Part shown: piece by piece, positions 24,896-33,853 of the stretch
How the letters are laid out: the number at the start of each line of letters is the position of its first letter
Position numbering within the stretch: the stretch's first letter is position 1
Notes under the pieces: model-generated
What the model was told of the DNA's origin: nothing
Seen by the model: the letters and a program-made list of their open reading frames with translations, nothing else
Databases searched by the model: none
From: Bacteroides pyogenes_A
Lineage (GTDB): Bacteria > Bacteroidota > Bacteroidia > Bacteroidales > Bacteroidaceae
Assembly (NCBI RefSeq): GCF_048595595.1
Contig: NZ_CP184347.1
Reading direction: 5' to 3' (one strand)
DNA: 64,000 nt
Made by a program: the position numbers and the translations under genes

Positions 24896-26260
24896 TTAAC
24901 GCTTGGCGGCATCGGTGTATGCCGCGAGGCGTTTTTTATGGAATACCGCCAGACTGACGATGGCCGTGACAAACGCCAGCGCGTCGGACACAGGCATGCT
25001 TATCCAGATGCCTTTCAGTCCCCACCATTGCGGGAAGAGGAGCAGACAGGGAAGCAGGTAGAGCAGTTGGCGGGTGAGCGAAAGGAAAATGCTTATCTTG
25101 GCTTTGCCGATGCTTTGGAAGAAGTTGCCGATGACAATTTGCGCGCCTACCAGCGGGAACATCATCACGGCGAGGCGCACACCCTCCGCCGCCAGCCCGA
25201 TAAGCTCCTCGCTGTCGGTGAAAAGGGCGGAAACCGCACGGGGAAAGAGTTCGCAGACAAGGAAGCCGGTGCTGGTAATAACAACGCCCGAAAATACTCC
25301 CAGACGCAGCGTATGCTTCACCCGGTCTGTTTTCCCCGCCCCGTAGTTGTAGCCGATGATGGGTTGCATGCCCATGGTGAGTCCGAGCACAATCATCACA
25401 TACAGCGTCAGCAGGCGGTTGATGATGCCGTATGCGCCGATGGCCATATCGCCCCCGTGGGCTTGCAGGCTGTTGTTGATGATGATGACGATGATGCAGG
25501 CGCATACGTTGATCAGGAACGGCGACATGCCGATGGAGAAGATGTTGGAAACGATGCGCCGTTTCATCCTCCATACCCTCCCTTCGAAGTGCACCGTACT
25601 CTCTTTGTCGAGGAAATGGCTCACCACCCATACCATCCCGATGAATTGCGATATGACGGTTGCCGTGGCCGCTCCGCGCATTCCCCATCCGAACCGGAAG
25701 ATGAAGAGGGGAGCGAGGATGAGGTTGGCGAATACCGTCACCATAGACGTGAGCATCGCCTTCTTCGGGTATCCCGTGGCGCGCATCACGTTGTTCAGCC
25801 CGATCATGGTGTAGGACACGGGCGTTCCCAGCAGAATCACCTGCATGAAGCTGCGGGCGTAAGGCAGCGTCTCTCCGCTGGCGCCGAAGAACAGGAGTAT
25901 GCGATCGAGAAAAACGAACGACACCACGCTGAAGAAAACCGAGTTGGTGATGCAAAGCATCAGGGTGTGCGAGAGGATTTCGGTGGCTCCTTCGTGGTCT
26001 TTCTGTCCCAGACGGATGGAAGCGATGGTGGAGCCGCCCGCCGAAACCAGGGTGCAGAAAGCGATGACAAGGTTCATCATGGGGAAGCTCACCGCCAGTC
26101 CGGCGATGGCCATGGCGCCTACGCCGTGCCCGATGAAGATGCTGTCGATGATGTTGTACAGCGAAGTGACGGTCATACCGATGATGGCGGGGATGGAGTA
26201 CTGCAACAGCAGCTTTCCCACAGGCTCGGAGCCTAATATATGCGGGTCGTTTTTGCTCAT
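24896..26260 (-). CDS. MATE-family multidrug/cation exporter
   Basis: A 454-residue inner-membrane protein with twelve predicted helices, opening with MSKNDPHILGSEPVGKLLL and containing the MATE features SIPAIIGMTVTSLYNIIDS and MGMQPIIGYNYGAGK. These antiporters use Na+ or H+ to expel cationic drugs and metabolites. The sequence resembles the NorM/DinF-like MATE proteins common in Bacteroidales. Convergent with the ABC exporter operon (23 bp between stops); no regulator is adjacent. Confidence 0.92.
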   Translation of the reverse strand: MSKNDPHILGSEPVGKLLLQYSIPAIIGMTVTSLYNIIDSIFIGHGVGAMAIAGLAVSFPMMNLVIAFCTLVSAGGSTIASIRLGQKDHEGATEILSHTLMLCITNSVFFSVVSFVFLDRILLFFGASGETLPYARSFMQVILLGTPVSYTMIGLNNVMRATGYPKKAMLTSMVTVFANLILAPLFIFRFGWGMRGAATATVISQFIGMVWVVSHFLDKESTVHFEGRVWRMKRRIVSNIFSIGMSPFLINVCACIIVIIINNSLQAHGGDMAIGAYGIINRLLTLYVMIVLGLTMGMQPIIGYNYGAGKTDRVKHTLRLGVFSGVVITSTGFLVCELFPRAVSALFTDSEELIGLAAEGVRLAVMMFPLVGAQIVIGNFFQSIGKAKISIFLSLTRQLLYLLPCLLLFPQWWGLKGIWISMPVSDALAFVTAIVSLAVFHKKRLAAYTDAAKR

Positions 26261-26313
26261 TCGCTACAGAGGGTTGGTTGGGTGAAAATAAACGGCATCT
26301 TGATTTCGTGTGC

Positions 26314-26321
26314 CAAAGGTA
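26314..26321 (-). promoter_or_regulatory. -7 element of the MATE gene
   Basis: Reading leftward TACCTTTG matches TAnnTTTG, 54 bases before the ATG at 26260. A CTTC near 26344-26341 is the only -33-like sequence at the right distance. Confidence 0.5.
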
Positions 26322-26456
26322 CGAATTATTTGGCTTATTCGAAGATTATTCGGAACTTTGCGCTTCGACAGTGAATGAAACCTTCTTCAAAGGCCTCAAC
26401 AGGGCATAGTGGAAAGGATTTTCCTTTTTTCCTTGTCCGTTATGAATTAAATGTTA

Positions 26457-26464
26457 TAACTTTG
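26457..26464 (+). promoter_or_regulatory. promoter of panB
   Basis: TAACTTTG (26457-26464) with CTTG at 26432-26435, spacing 21. Transcription would start near 26471, leaving a leader of about 47 bases. Confidence 0.65.
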
Positions 26465-26517
26465 CATCCGATTTTTGAAAATTTCAACATACTTTTAATT
26501 CTTAATTTTGGAAAAAT

Positions 26518-27339
26518 ATGGCCGGTTATATAGCTGATGATACACGGAAAGTAACTACTCATCGCCTGATAGAAATGAAACAGAGAGGCGAAAAAATATC
26601 GATGCTTACTGCATACGATTACACGATGGCGCAGATCGTAGACGGAGCGGGAATGGATGTTATTCTGGTAGGCGACTCGGCCTCTAACGTAATGGCGGGG
26701 AATGTGACGACACTGCCCATCACGCTCGATCAGATGATCTATCACGGCAAATCGGTGGTGCGGGGAGTGAAGCGCGCAATGGTGGTGGTCGACATGCCTT
26801 TCGGTTCGTATCAGGGTAACGAGATGGAAGGACTGGCGTCGGCAATCCGCATCATGAAGGAAAGCCATGCCGATGCGCTGAAGCTCGAAGGCGGCGAGGA
26901 GGTGATCGACACGGTGAAGCGTATCCTGAGCGCGGGCATCCCGGTGATGGGACATCTGGGGCTGATGCCGCAGTCGATCAACAAATACGGAACGTATACC
27001 GTGCGCGCCAAAGACGAGGCGGAGGCGGAGAAGCTGGTGCGCGACGCTCACTTGCTCGAAGACGCGGGTTGCTTCGCTCTGGTGCTCGAGAAGATTCCGG
27101 CGACGCTGGCCGCGAAAGTGGCTTCGGAACTCACGATCCCGGTGATAGGCATCGGAGCCGGAGGAAATGTGGACGGACAGGTGTTGGTGGTTCAGGATAT
27201 GCTGGGAATGAACAACGGATTCCGTCCGCGCTTTCTGAGGCGGTATGCCGACCTGTATACGGTGATGACGGATGCCGTCAGCCGTTACATCTCGGACGTG
27301 AAGAATTGTTATTTTCCCAACGAGAAGGAACAATATTGA
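26518..27339 (+). CDS. panB: 3-methyl-2-oxobutanoate hydroxymethyltransferase
   Basis: A 273-residue cytoplasmic TIM-barrel enzyme, first committed step of pantothenate (coenzyme A) synthesis: it adds a hydroxymethyl group from methylene-tetrahydrofolate to 2-oxoisovalerate giving ketopantoate. Diagnostic segments are LTAYDYTMAQIVDGAG, VGDSASNVMAG (Mg2+-binding Asp), MPFGSYQ, KLEGGEE, GHLGLMPQS and the catalytic Glu region LVLEKIPATLA. Length and ends match the family. An MFS transporter gene follows after 8 bp and is almost certainly cotranscribed. Confidence 0.97.
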   Translation: MAGYIADDTRKVTTHRLIEMKQRGEKISMLTAYDYTMAQIVDGAGMDVILVGDSASNVMAGNVTTLPITLDQMIYHGKSVVRGVKRAMVVVDMPFGSYQGNEMEGLASAIRIMKESHADALKLEGGEEVIDTVKRILSAGIPVMGHLGLMPQSINKYGTYTVRAKDEAEAEKLVRDAHLLEDAGCFALVLEKIPATLAAKVASELTIPVIGIGAGGNVDGQVLVVQDMLGMNNGFRPRFLRRYADLYTVMTDAVSRYISDVKNCYFPNEKEQY

Positions 27340-27347
27340 TATGATAT

Positions 27348-28499
27348 ATGGCGGTGAAACTGTGGACGGCTCATTTTATGCGGATAGGTATAGCTAATTT
27401 GCTGTTGTTTGCGTCTTTGTACATGCTGTTTCCTGCGATCGCGATCGAAATGGGCGACCGTGCGGGCATCTCTTTGGCGCAAACGGGAGGCATCTTTCTT
27501 TGCCTGATGGCGGGAATGTTCCTTATCGGTCCTTTCCACGCTTATCTGGTGGATGCTTATAAGCGCAAGTACGTGTATATGTTCGCTTCAGCCGCAATGG
27601 TAGCCGCTACGGCGGGATATGCTTTCGTAACGGATATTACGGAGTTGATGTTGTTGAGTCTCGGGCACGGGATGGCGTTCGGCATGGCCACCTCGTCGGG
27701 TATCACGCTTGCCATCGACGTTACCGGTTCGGCATTGCGCAGCGTCGGCAACATCAGTTTTTCCTGGGTCGTGCGTCTGGGGATGATTATCGGAGTGGTT
27801 GCAGGCGTCTGCGTCCACCGGTATTATCCGTTCGAGGATCTGGTGCTCGTTTCGGCTGTTACGGGAGCCGTCGGGATATTGGTTGTGGCGGGGGTGTATG
27901 TACCTTTCCGCGCGCCGATCGTCACTAAGACCTGTTCTTTTGACCGCTTCATGCTGCTTCGCGGATGGGTGCTCGCCGTTAATCTCGTTCTGATAACGTT
28001 TGTCCCCGGATTGCTCGTTTCGCTTGCCCATCCCTTCCTGAACAATATGACGTGGTGGGGCATGGAGGCGTTTGTGCCTTTCTTCGCCCTTACGGGAGCG
28101 GGATGTCTGCTTTCCATGCTGTTGAGACGTCTTCATTTCCTTAGGGAACGGATGTTGCGGCTGATAGTCGGAGGCATCGGCTTGGAGATTCTCGCCGTCT
28201 TTCTGCTCGATACGCATGGATGCATTGCCGTTCCTGCCGTTCTTCTGGGGCTGGGACTGGGGTTTGTGATGCCGGAGTTCCTGCTGATGTTCGTCAAGCT
28301 GTCGGAGCATTGCCAGCGAGGGACGGCAAACACTACCCACCTGTTGGCAAGCGAAGCGGGTACATTCATCGGGATTGCCGCTTCGTGTCGCATGGATGCG
28401 GGAGAGCTGCTGACGGCGGCACGTGTGGCTGCCGTGGCTGCGATGCTGTTTTTCGTGTTCGTTGCCTATCCTTATTTCCGCAGGAAGAAAATCCGGTGA
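27348..28499 (+). CDS. major facilitator superfamily transporter
   Basis: A 383-residue inner-membrane protein with about twelve hydrophobic helices. The loop after TM2 (DAYKRKYVYMF) is a variant of the MFS motif A. The MFS family is clear but the substrate is not. The ATG (27348) is 8 bp after the panB stop, so it belongs to the panB operon; export or uptake of a pantothenate-pathway compound would be a guess from context only. Just downstream lies the relA tail repeat. Confidence 0.85.
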   Translation: MAVKLWTAHFMRIGIANLLLFASLYMLFPAIAIEMGDRAGISLAQTGGIFLCLMAGMFLIGPFHAYLVDAYKRKYVYMFASAAMVAATAGYAFVTDITELMLLSLGHGMAFGMATSSGITLAIDVTGSALRSVGNISFSWVVRLGMIIGVVAGVCVHRYYPFEDLVLVSAVTGAVGILVVAGVYVPFRAPIVTKTCSFDRFMLLRGWVLAVNLVLITFVPGLLVSLAHPFLNNMTWWGMEAFVPFFALTGAGCLLSMLLRRLHFLRERMLRLIVGGIGLEILAVFLLDTHGCIAVPAVLLGLGLGFVMPEFLLMFVKLSEHCQRGTANTTHLLASEAGTFIGIAASCRMDAGELLTAARVAAVAAMLFFVFVAYPYFRRKKIR

Positions 28500-28508
28500 T
28501 TGTCCCGC

Positions 28509-28671
28509 CTGCTTGAACGATACGTCTTCGACCGTCGGTTCCGGCGCACGTTTGCCTGCCTGTATGTATGGAGTCTGCTTGAACGATACGGTCTCGACCG
28601 TCAGTTCCGGCACATGTTTGCCTGCCCGTATGTATAGAGCCTGCTTGAACAATGAGGTCTTCGACCGTCAG
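28509..28671. repeat. 66-bp tandem repeat including the stop codon of relA
   Basis: CTGCTTGAAC begins copies at 28509, 28575 and 28641, period exactly 66 bp. The segment GACCGTC(A/G)GTT(T/C)CGGC is in all three; in the rightmost it carries the last codons and TGA of relA (28668-28670). The duplicated unit therefore reaches back into the gene's 3' end. Confidence 0.9.
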
Positions 28672-30884
28672 TTTCGGCTTACCTGCTTCACCCCTTTTAC
28701 GGTTTTCAGTTTTTTGATAAGAGCCTCCAGCCGTCCCGTATCGCCCACCATTACCGTGAGCGTGCCTGAGAACAAACCGTCGTTGGAGTCGATGCCGATG
28801 GCGCGGAGGTTGATATCGTTCTCTTTCGAGATGATGGAGGTGATATTGGTCACGATGCCGATATCGTCGTGTCCCACTATCCGCAAGGTGATGGGATATT
28901 GCCTGTCTTGCGATTTCCCCGCCCACCGGGCTTTCACGATCCGGTATCCGAAGCGTTCGCGCATTTGCGCCGCGTTGGGGCAATCGGCGCGGTGTATCTT
29001 GATGCCTCCGGTCACTGTGACGAAGCCGAACACATCGTCGCCGTAAATGGGGTTGCAGCATTTCGCCAACTTGAATTCCAGCCCTTTCAGGTTCTGGTCG
29101 ATGACGAGCACATCCTCCTTGCCCATGACTTCTTCCTGCGCCATTTGCAGGTTATATCCCTCCGCGCTGCGGTAAGTGATCTCTTCGTGCGGCTCGTTGT
29201 CGCGCTTCTGCTGTTCGATGTATTTATCCAGAATGACGTTGGCGTCGAGAACCCCGTCGGCTATCTGCTGGTAGAACTCCGTGACGTTCTTGTACCCCAT
29301 CCGTTTGATGAGGCGCATCATGGTAGGTTCGTCGTACTCTATCTTCCGGTTCTTGAACTTGCGTTCCAGCGTTTCTTTGGCAAAGTCGTGCTGCCCCGCT
29401 GCCATCTCTTTTAGTGCCTGGCGTATCTTGGTGCGCGCCTTGGAGGTGGTTACGATATTCAGCCAATCCTGTTTCGGGGTCTGCGTGTTGGATGTCATGA
29501 TCTCCACCTGATCGCCGCTGTTCAACTTCTGTTTCAGTTGCACGTTCTTCCCGTTTACTTTCGCGCCTATGCATTTGCTTCCCAGCTTGGTGTGGATATG
29601 GAAGGCGAAGTCGAGCACCGTGGCCCCTTTGCCCAGTTTGAACAGATCGCCTTTGGGAGTGAATACGAACACTTCGTCTTCGTACAGATCCATCTTGAAC
29701 TGATCCATCACTTTCAGCGAGTCGCTGTCCGCATTTTCCAACGCTTCGCGCACCGAAGCCAGCCATTCGTCCAGTCCGCTTTCTCCTTTTATGCCTTTGT
29801 AGCGCCAGTGCGCCGCGAGTCCTCTTTCGGCTATCTCGTCCATGCGTCGCGTGCGTATCTGCACTTCCACCCATTTCCCTTCGGGGCCCATCACGGTGAT
29901 GTGGAGCGACTCGTAACCGTTGCTCTTCGGAATCGAAAGCCAGTCGCGCAGTCGCTTGGGGTTGGGCTGGTACATATCGGTAACGATGGAGTATGCTTGC
30001 CAGCACTCCTGCTTCTCCTTCACCGGATCGGGGGCGGAGTCGATAATAATGCGGATGGCGAACAAGTCGTATATCCCTTCGAAAGATGTTTTCTGCTTCT
30101 GAATCTTGTTCCAGATGGAGTGGATGGATTTCGTCCGCCCTTTGATGTCGAACTTCAGTCCCGACTCCGTCACCTTCTTTTTGATCGGTTCGATGAACGC
30201 CGCAATGTACTTGTCGCGCGAGGATTTTGTCTCGTTGAGCTTCTCCTTGATGACGTAGTAGGTATCGGGCTGCGTGTATTTCAGCGACAAATCCTCCAGT
30301 TCCGACTTCAGCTTGTAGAGTCCCAGCTTATGGGCCAGAGGCGCGTAAAGATACGCCGCTTCGTTTGCCACCCTCAGCCGGTCTTCTTTCTCTTCCGCAT
30401 CTTTAATCCGGCGCATGATGTTCACACGGTCGGCGATCATGATGAGTATCACCCTCATGTCTTCGGCAAAAGAGAGAAGCAGGTTTCTGAAGTTTTCCGA
30501 CTCGATGGCGGGGCTTTTCGCATACAGCTCGTTGGTTTTCACCAATCCCTTGATGATGCTTGCCACGTCTTCCCCGAACTCGTCGCGCACCTGTTCGATG
30601 CTCAGTATGCCCCCCTTTACGATCTCGTGGAGCATGATTCCGGTGAGGCACGATCCTTTCATCCCGATCTCTTCAGACACGATGACGGCAGTCTGCATAT
30701 CCCTGATTACCGGGTTCATGCCGAAGCTGTTGCGTTGCAGCCTGTTGCATTCCGCTGCTTCGGTAAGATGTTTCTTCAATTGGCGGCTGTCGCGGCCCGA
30801 AATACTGTCTCCGGCAGACCGGCGCAACTGCTTATAGAGTGAAAAAAGCTGCTTTTTCTCTTCCGATGTGAAAAAATGATTCAT
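28668..30884 (-). CDS. relA: RelA-type (p)ppGpp synthetase with degenerate hydrolase domain
   Basis: A 738-residue stringent-response enzyme with the RelA/SpoT layout: N-terminal HD region (about 25-170), synthetase (about 225-345, with GRTKSIHSIW, YDLFAIRI and NGYESLHITV), TGS (about 390-450, VFTPKGDLFKLGKGATVLDFA), a helical zone, and a C-terminal ACT domain (about 660-738). The hydrolase pocket is broken: the HDxxED motif reads HEIVKG, the first metal His region reads IRDM instead of IxHP, and DRLHNMR reads DRVNIMR. The protein should therefore make but not degrade (p)ppGpp, as RelA does, and the cell needs a second SpoT-like enzyme elsewhere. Confidence 0.93.
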   Translation of the reverse strand: MNHFFTSEEKKQLFSLYKQLRRSAGDSISGRDSRQLKKHLTEAAECNRLQRNSFGMNPVIRDMQTAVIVSEEIGMKGSCLTGIMLHEIVKGGILSIEQVRDEFGEDVASIIKGLVKTNELYAKSPAIESENFRNLLLSFAEDMRVILIMIADRVNIMRRIKDAEEKEDRLRVANEAAYLYAPLAHKLGLYKLKSELEDLSLKYTQPDTYYVIKEKLNETKSSRDKYIAAFIEPIKKKVTESGLKFDIKGRTKSIHSIWNKIQKQKTSFEGIYDLFAIRIIIDSAPDPVKEKQECWQAYSIVTDMYQPNPKRLRDWLSIPKSNGYESLHITVMGPEGKWVEVQIRTRRMDEIAERGLAAHWRYKGIKGESGLDEWLASVREALENADSDSLKVMDQFKMDLYEDEVFVFTPKGDLFKLGKGATVLDFAFHIHTKLGSKCIGAKVNGKNVQLKQKLNSGDQVEIMTSNTQTPKQDWLNIVTTSKARTKIRQALKEMAAGQHDFAKETLERKFKNRKIEYDEPTMMRLIKRMGYKNVTEFYQQIADGVLDANVILDKYIEQQKRDNEPHEEITYRSAEGYNLQMAQEEVMGKEDVLVIDQNLKGLEFKLAKCCNPIYGDDVFGFVTVTGGIKIHRADCPNAAQMRERFGYRIVKARWAGKSQDRQYPITLRIVGHDDIGIVTNITSIISKENDINLRAIGIDSNDGLFSGTLTVMVGDTGRLEALIKKLKTVKGVKQVSRN

Positions 30885-30966
30885 AGTTAATCTTTGTTAT
30901 CCGACTTATTCGACGTAAAAATAGCTTTTTTTATCGGTTATACGGTAAGAAGTAAATAACATTTTG

Positions 30967-30974
30967 TATTTTTG
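30967..30974 (+). promoter_or_regulatory. -7 element of the DUF4301 operon
   Basis: TATTTTTG matches TAnnTTTG, 26 bases before ATG 31001. No clear -33 is present. It lies in the short divergent region shared with relA. Confidence 0.5.
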
Positions 30975-31000
30975 GGAATCAATTAATAAACTGAGATATT

Positions 31001-32518
31001 ATGATGACCGCACAAGACAAAGAACAGCTGGCCCGAAAAGGTATTACGGAAACGCAGATTGCCGAGCAATTGGAATGCTTCCGCAAGGGGTTCCCGTTTC
31101 TGAAATTAGACTCCGCCGCTTCGGCAGGCAGTGGGGTACTGAGCCCCGCATCCGAAGAGCAGAAAGCGTATCTGAATGCGTGGGACGAATATAAGAGTAC
31201 GGATAAAAAGGTGATAAAGTTTGTTCCCGCTTCGGGCGCGGCAAGCCGCATGTTCAAAGACCTCTTCGAGTTTCTTTCAGCGGAACGGGACGAACCCTCC
31301 ACTGCGTTCGAGAAGGCGTTTTTCGAAGGGATAAAGAATTTCGCTTTCTACGACGACCTGAACACTGCCTGCGAGCGTATATACGGGAAAGATATCCTGG
31401 AACTGACGGAGGCAGGAGAGTATAAAGCAGTGGTGTCGGCTTTGCTTGATGTTGCCGGGCTGAACTACGGATCTTTGCCCAAAGGCCTTCTGAAGTTCCA
31501 TAAATATGCCGAGGAGATGCGCACGCCGCTGGAGGAACATCTGGTGGAAGGAGCCATGTACGCATGCGGAAAGAGCGGAAAGGTGCATGTGCATTTCACT
31601 GTTTCTCCCGAACACAGGGAATTGTTCCGAAAGTTGGTGGAGGAGAAGAGCGACGGGTTTGCGAAACGGTACGAGGTGGACTACGATATTACGTTCTCCG
31701 AGCAAAAACCGAGCACCGATACGCTTGCGGTGGATATGGACAACCGCCCGTTCCGCGATAACGGCGAACTGCTTTTCCGCCCGGGAGGGCACGGCGCGCT
31801 TATCGAGAACCTCAACGACCTCGACGCCGACATCATCTTTATTAAGAATATAGACAACGTAGTGCCCGACAGGCTGAAAGAGGATACCAATACGTACAAG
31901 AAGCTGATAGCCGGTGTGCTGGTGTCGCTCCAGAAGCGGGCGTTCTGTTATCTCGAACTGCTTGAGAGCGGCAGGTACACCCACGAGCAGGTGATGGAAG
32001 TCCTCCAATTCCTGCAAAAGGAACTCTGTTGCAAGAATCCCGAAGTGAAACTGCTCGAAGATTCCGAGCTGGTAATCTATCTGAAGAAGAAACTGAACCG
32101 CCCGATGCGTGTGTGCGGCATGGTGAAGAACGTCGGTGAGCCGGGCGGAGGCCCCTTCCTTGCATACAACGCCGATGGAACCATTTCGTTGCAAATACTC
32201 GAAAGCTCGCAGATAGACATGAACGATCCGGAGAAGAAAGCCATGTTCGAGCGGGGAACACACTTCAACCCCGTCGATTTGGTATGCGCCGTGCGCGATT
32301 ATAAAGGACGGAAATTCGACTTGACGAAGCATGTGGATAAGTCGACCGGATTTATCTCCCATAAGTCGAAGAGCGGCAAGGAATTGAAAGCTCTTGAGCT
32401 TCCCGGACTGTGGAACGGGGCGATGAGCGACTGGAGCACTGTTTTTGTGGAAGTGCCGCTCACCACTTTCAATCCGGTGAAGACTGTGAATGACCTGCTT
32501 CGTGAACAACATCAATAG
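31001..32518 (+). CDS. DUF4301 family protein
   Basis: A 505-residue soluble protein without signal peptide, matching the Bacteroidota-specific DUF4301 family. Visible blocks are KVIKFVPASGAASRMFKDL (about 69-87), a basic/aromatic stretch KGLLKFHKYAEEMRTPLEEH, FRPGGHGALIENLNDLDADI, FIKNIDNVVPD and GAMSDWSTVFVEVPLTTFNP. The blocks PASGAASRM, RPGGHGALIENL and NIDNVVPD recall sugar-nucleotide and phosphosugar transferases, but I would not name a reaction. It is followed after 8 bp by the PagL-like gene, suggesting a joint envelope role. Confidence 0.85.
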   Translation: MMTAQDKEQLARKGITETQIAEQLECFRKGFPFLKLDSAASAGSGVLSPASEEQKAYLNAWDEYKSTDKKVIKFVPASGAASRMFKDLFEFLSAERDEPSTAFEKAFFEGIKNFAFYDDLNTACERIYGKDILELTEAGEYKAVVSALLDVAGLNYGSLPKGLLKFHKYAEEMRTPLEEHLVEGAMYACGKSGKVHVHFTVSPEHRELFRKLVEEKSDGFAKRYEVDYDITFSEQKPSTDTLAVDMDNRPFRDNGELLFRPGGHGALIENLNDLDADIIFIKNIDNVVPDRLKEDTNTYKKLIAGVLVSLQKRAFCYLELLESGRYTHEQVMEVLQFLQKELCCKNPEVKLLEDSELVIYLKKKLNRPMRVCGMVKNVGEPGGGPFLAYNADGTISLQILESSQIDMNDPEKKAMFERGTHFNPVDLVCAVRDYKGRKFDLTKHVDKSTGFISHKSKSGKELKALELPGLWNGAMSDWSTVFVEVPLTTFNPVKTVNDLLREQHQ

Positions 32519-32526
32519 AAGTGTGA

Positions 32527-33771
32527 TTGAATATGCTATTTGTTAGGTTGCGGTGGCAAGCTTTCGTGTGGTGTGCGTTTTTGTTGCTCTTGCCCGAACC
32601 GGGCAAGGGGCAGGAACCTCCGCGCGACAGCTTATCCGCTGCTTTTATCCATCAATTGAGGGTTGAAGCCCGCCCCCAGTATGTGTTTCCCACCAATCCT
32701 TTCGTAAAAGGCGAGAATGAAAGAAAGAAACCGCTTGAGTGGGGAGGCGGGGCAGACCTGAAATATTCGTTTAAATTTCGTCCCAACACTTTTGCCGACC
32801 GGGTGTACGGGGGCGTATATCAGGGCGTGGGAGCGGGATATTGCACACTGGGCAACAGGAAAGAGTTGGGCGACCTTTATACACTCTACCTTTTTCAAGG
32901 AGCGCGCATCGCCGCGTTCAGTCCGCGGCTTTCGCTCAATTACGAGTGGAACTTCGGCATATCGGGTGGATGGCAGCCCTATCATCAGGTGGACAATCCG
33001 TTTAACGGGGCGGTGGGGTCGCGTTTGAACGCCTATATCAACGCAGGCATCTGGCTCAATTGGGCCGTATCCCGGTGCTTCGACCTGATGCTTGGGGGAG
33101 ATCTCACTCATTTTTCCAACGGGAACACCAAGTTTCCCAACGCAGGCATCAATCTTGCTGGGCTGAAACTGGGAGTCGCATACAACTTCAACCGCGAAAG
33201 ACAAGATATTATGAAACCCGCGTACCTGCCTTTCGTTCCTCCTTTCCCGCGCCATTTCAGTTACGACCTGGTGTTGTTCGGTTCGTGGCGGCGAAAGGGC
33301 GTCGTTTTCGGCGACAAGCAATACGCCTCTCCCGAAGCCTATCCGGTGGCAGGACTTAATTTGGCCGCGATGTATAACGCGGGTTATAAGTTCCGTTTCG
33401 GACTATCGCTCGACGGGGTGTACGACGGAAGCGCGAATGTTTATACCGAAGATGCTATTGTCGCTTACGGTGATGCCCCTTCTCCCCAAGAGTTTTTCAA
33501 ACCCGGCGTTCATCGCCAGTTGGCTTTGGGAGTGTCGGGACGCACGGAGTATGTCATGCCTTATTTCACCATCGGCGTAGGCATCGGCTCCAACGTGATA
33601 GCCAGAGGAGATATGAGAGGGCTTTATCAGGTGTTGGCGCTCAAAGTAAAGATGAGCCGGAACGCTTTCCTGCACATCGGGTATAACCTTCAGGACTTCA
33701 AGGCGCCCAACTACCTGATGCTCGGCATGGGATGCCGTTTCCATAACAAGTATCCCCGAATCAGGCATTAG
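32527..33771 (+). CDS. PagL-like outer-membrane lipid A deacylase / acyloxyacyl hydrolase family
   Basis: A 414-residue secreted protein with an N-terminal signal peptide (about 1-29, ending GQ) and a beta-barrel-like body. The segment LTHFSNGNTKFPNAGIN has the PagL catalytic His-Ser signature (H195-x-S197 followed by N and a PNxG turn). PagL proteins remove an acyl chain from lipid A in the outer membrane. It is longer than classical PagL (about 170 residues), with an extra C-terminal region (about 230-414) also strand-rich. The start at 32527 gives a cleaner signal peptide than alternatives. Cotranscribed with DUF4301. Confidence 0.72.
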   Translation: MNMLFVRLRWQAFVWCAFLLLLPEPGKGQEPPRDSLSAAFIHQLRVEARPQYVFPTNPFVKGENERKKPLEWGGGADLKYSFKFRPNTFADRVYGGVYQGVGAGYCTLGNRKELGDLYTLYLFQGARIAAFSPRLSLNYEWNFGISGGWQPYHQVDNPFNGAVGSRLNAYINAGIWLNWAVSRCFDLMLGGDLTHFSNGNTKFPNAGINLAGLKLGVAYNFNRERQDIMKPAYLPFVPPFPRHFSYDLVLFGSWRRKGVVFGDKQYASPEAYPVAGLNLAAMYNAGYKFRFGLSLDGVYDGSANVYTEDAIVAYGDAPSPQEFFKPGVHRQLALGVSGRTEYVMPYFTIGVGIGSNVIARGDMRGLYQVLALKVKMSRNAFLHIGYNLQDFKAPNYLMLGMGCRFHNKYPRIRH

Positions 33772-33853
33772 AGGCGAGGCGGGAGGGCAAGGCCGGGAAT
33801 CCGTTTTTTGTGGAACCCCGTTCGGGCCGGATGAAAACTAAATAACGGATGGT

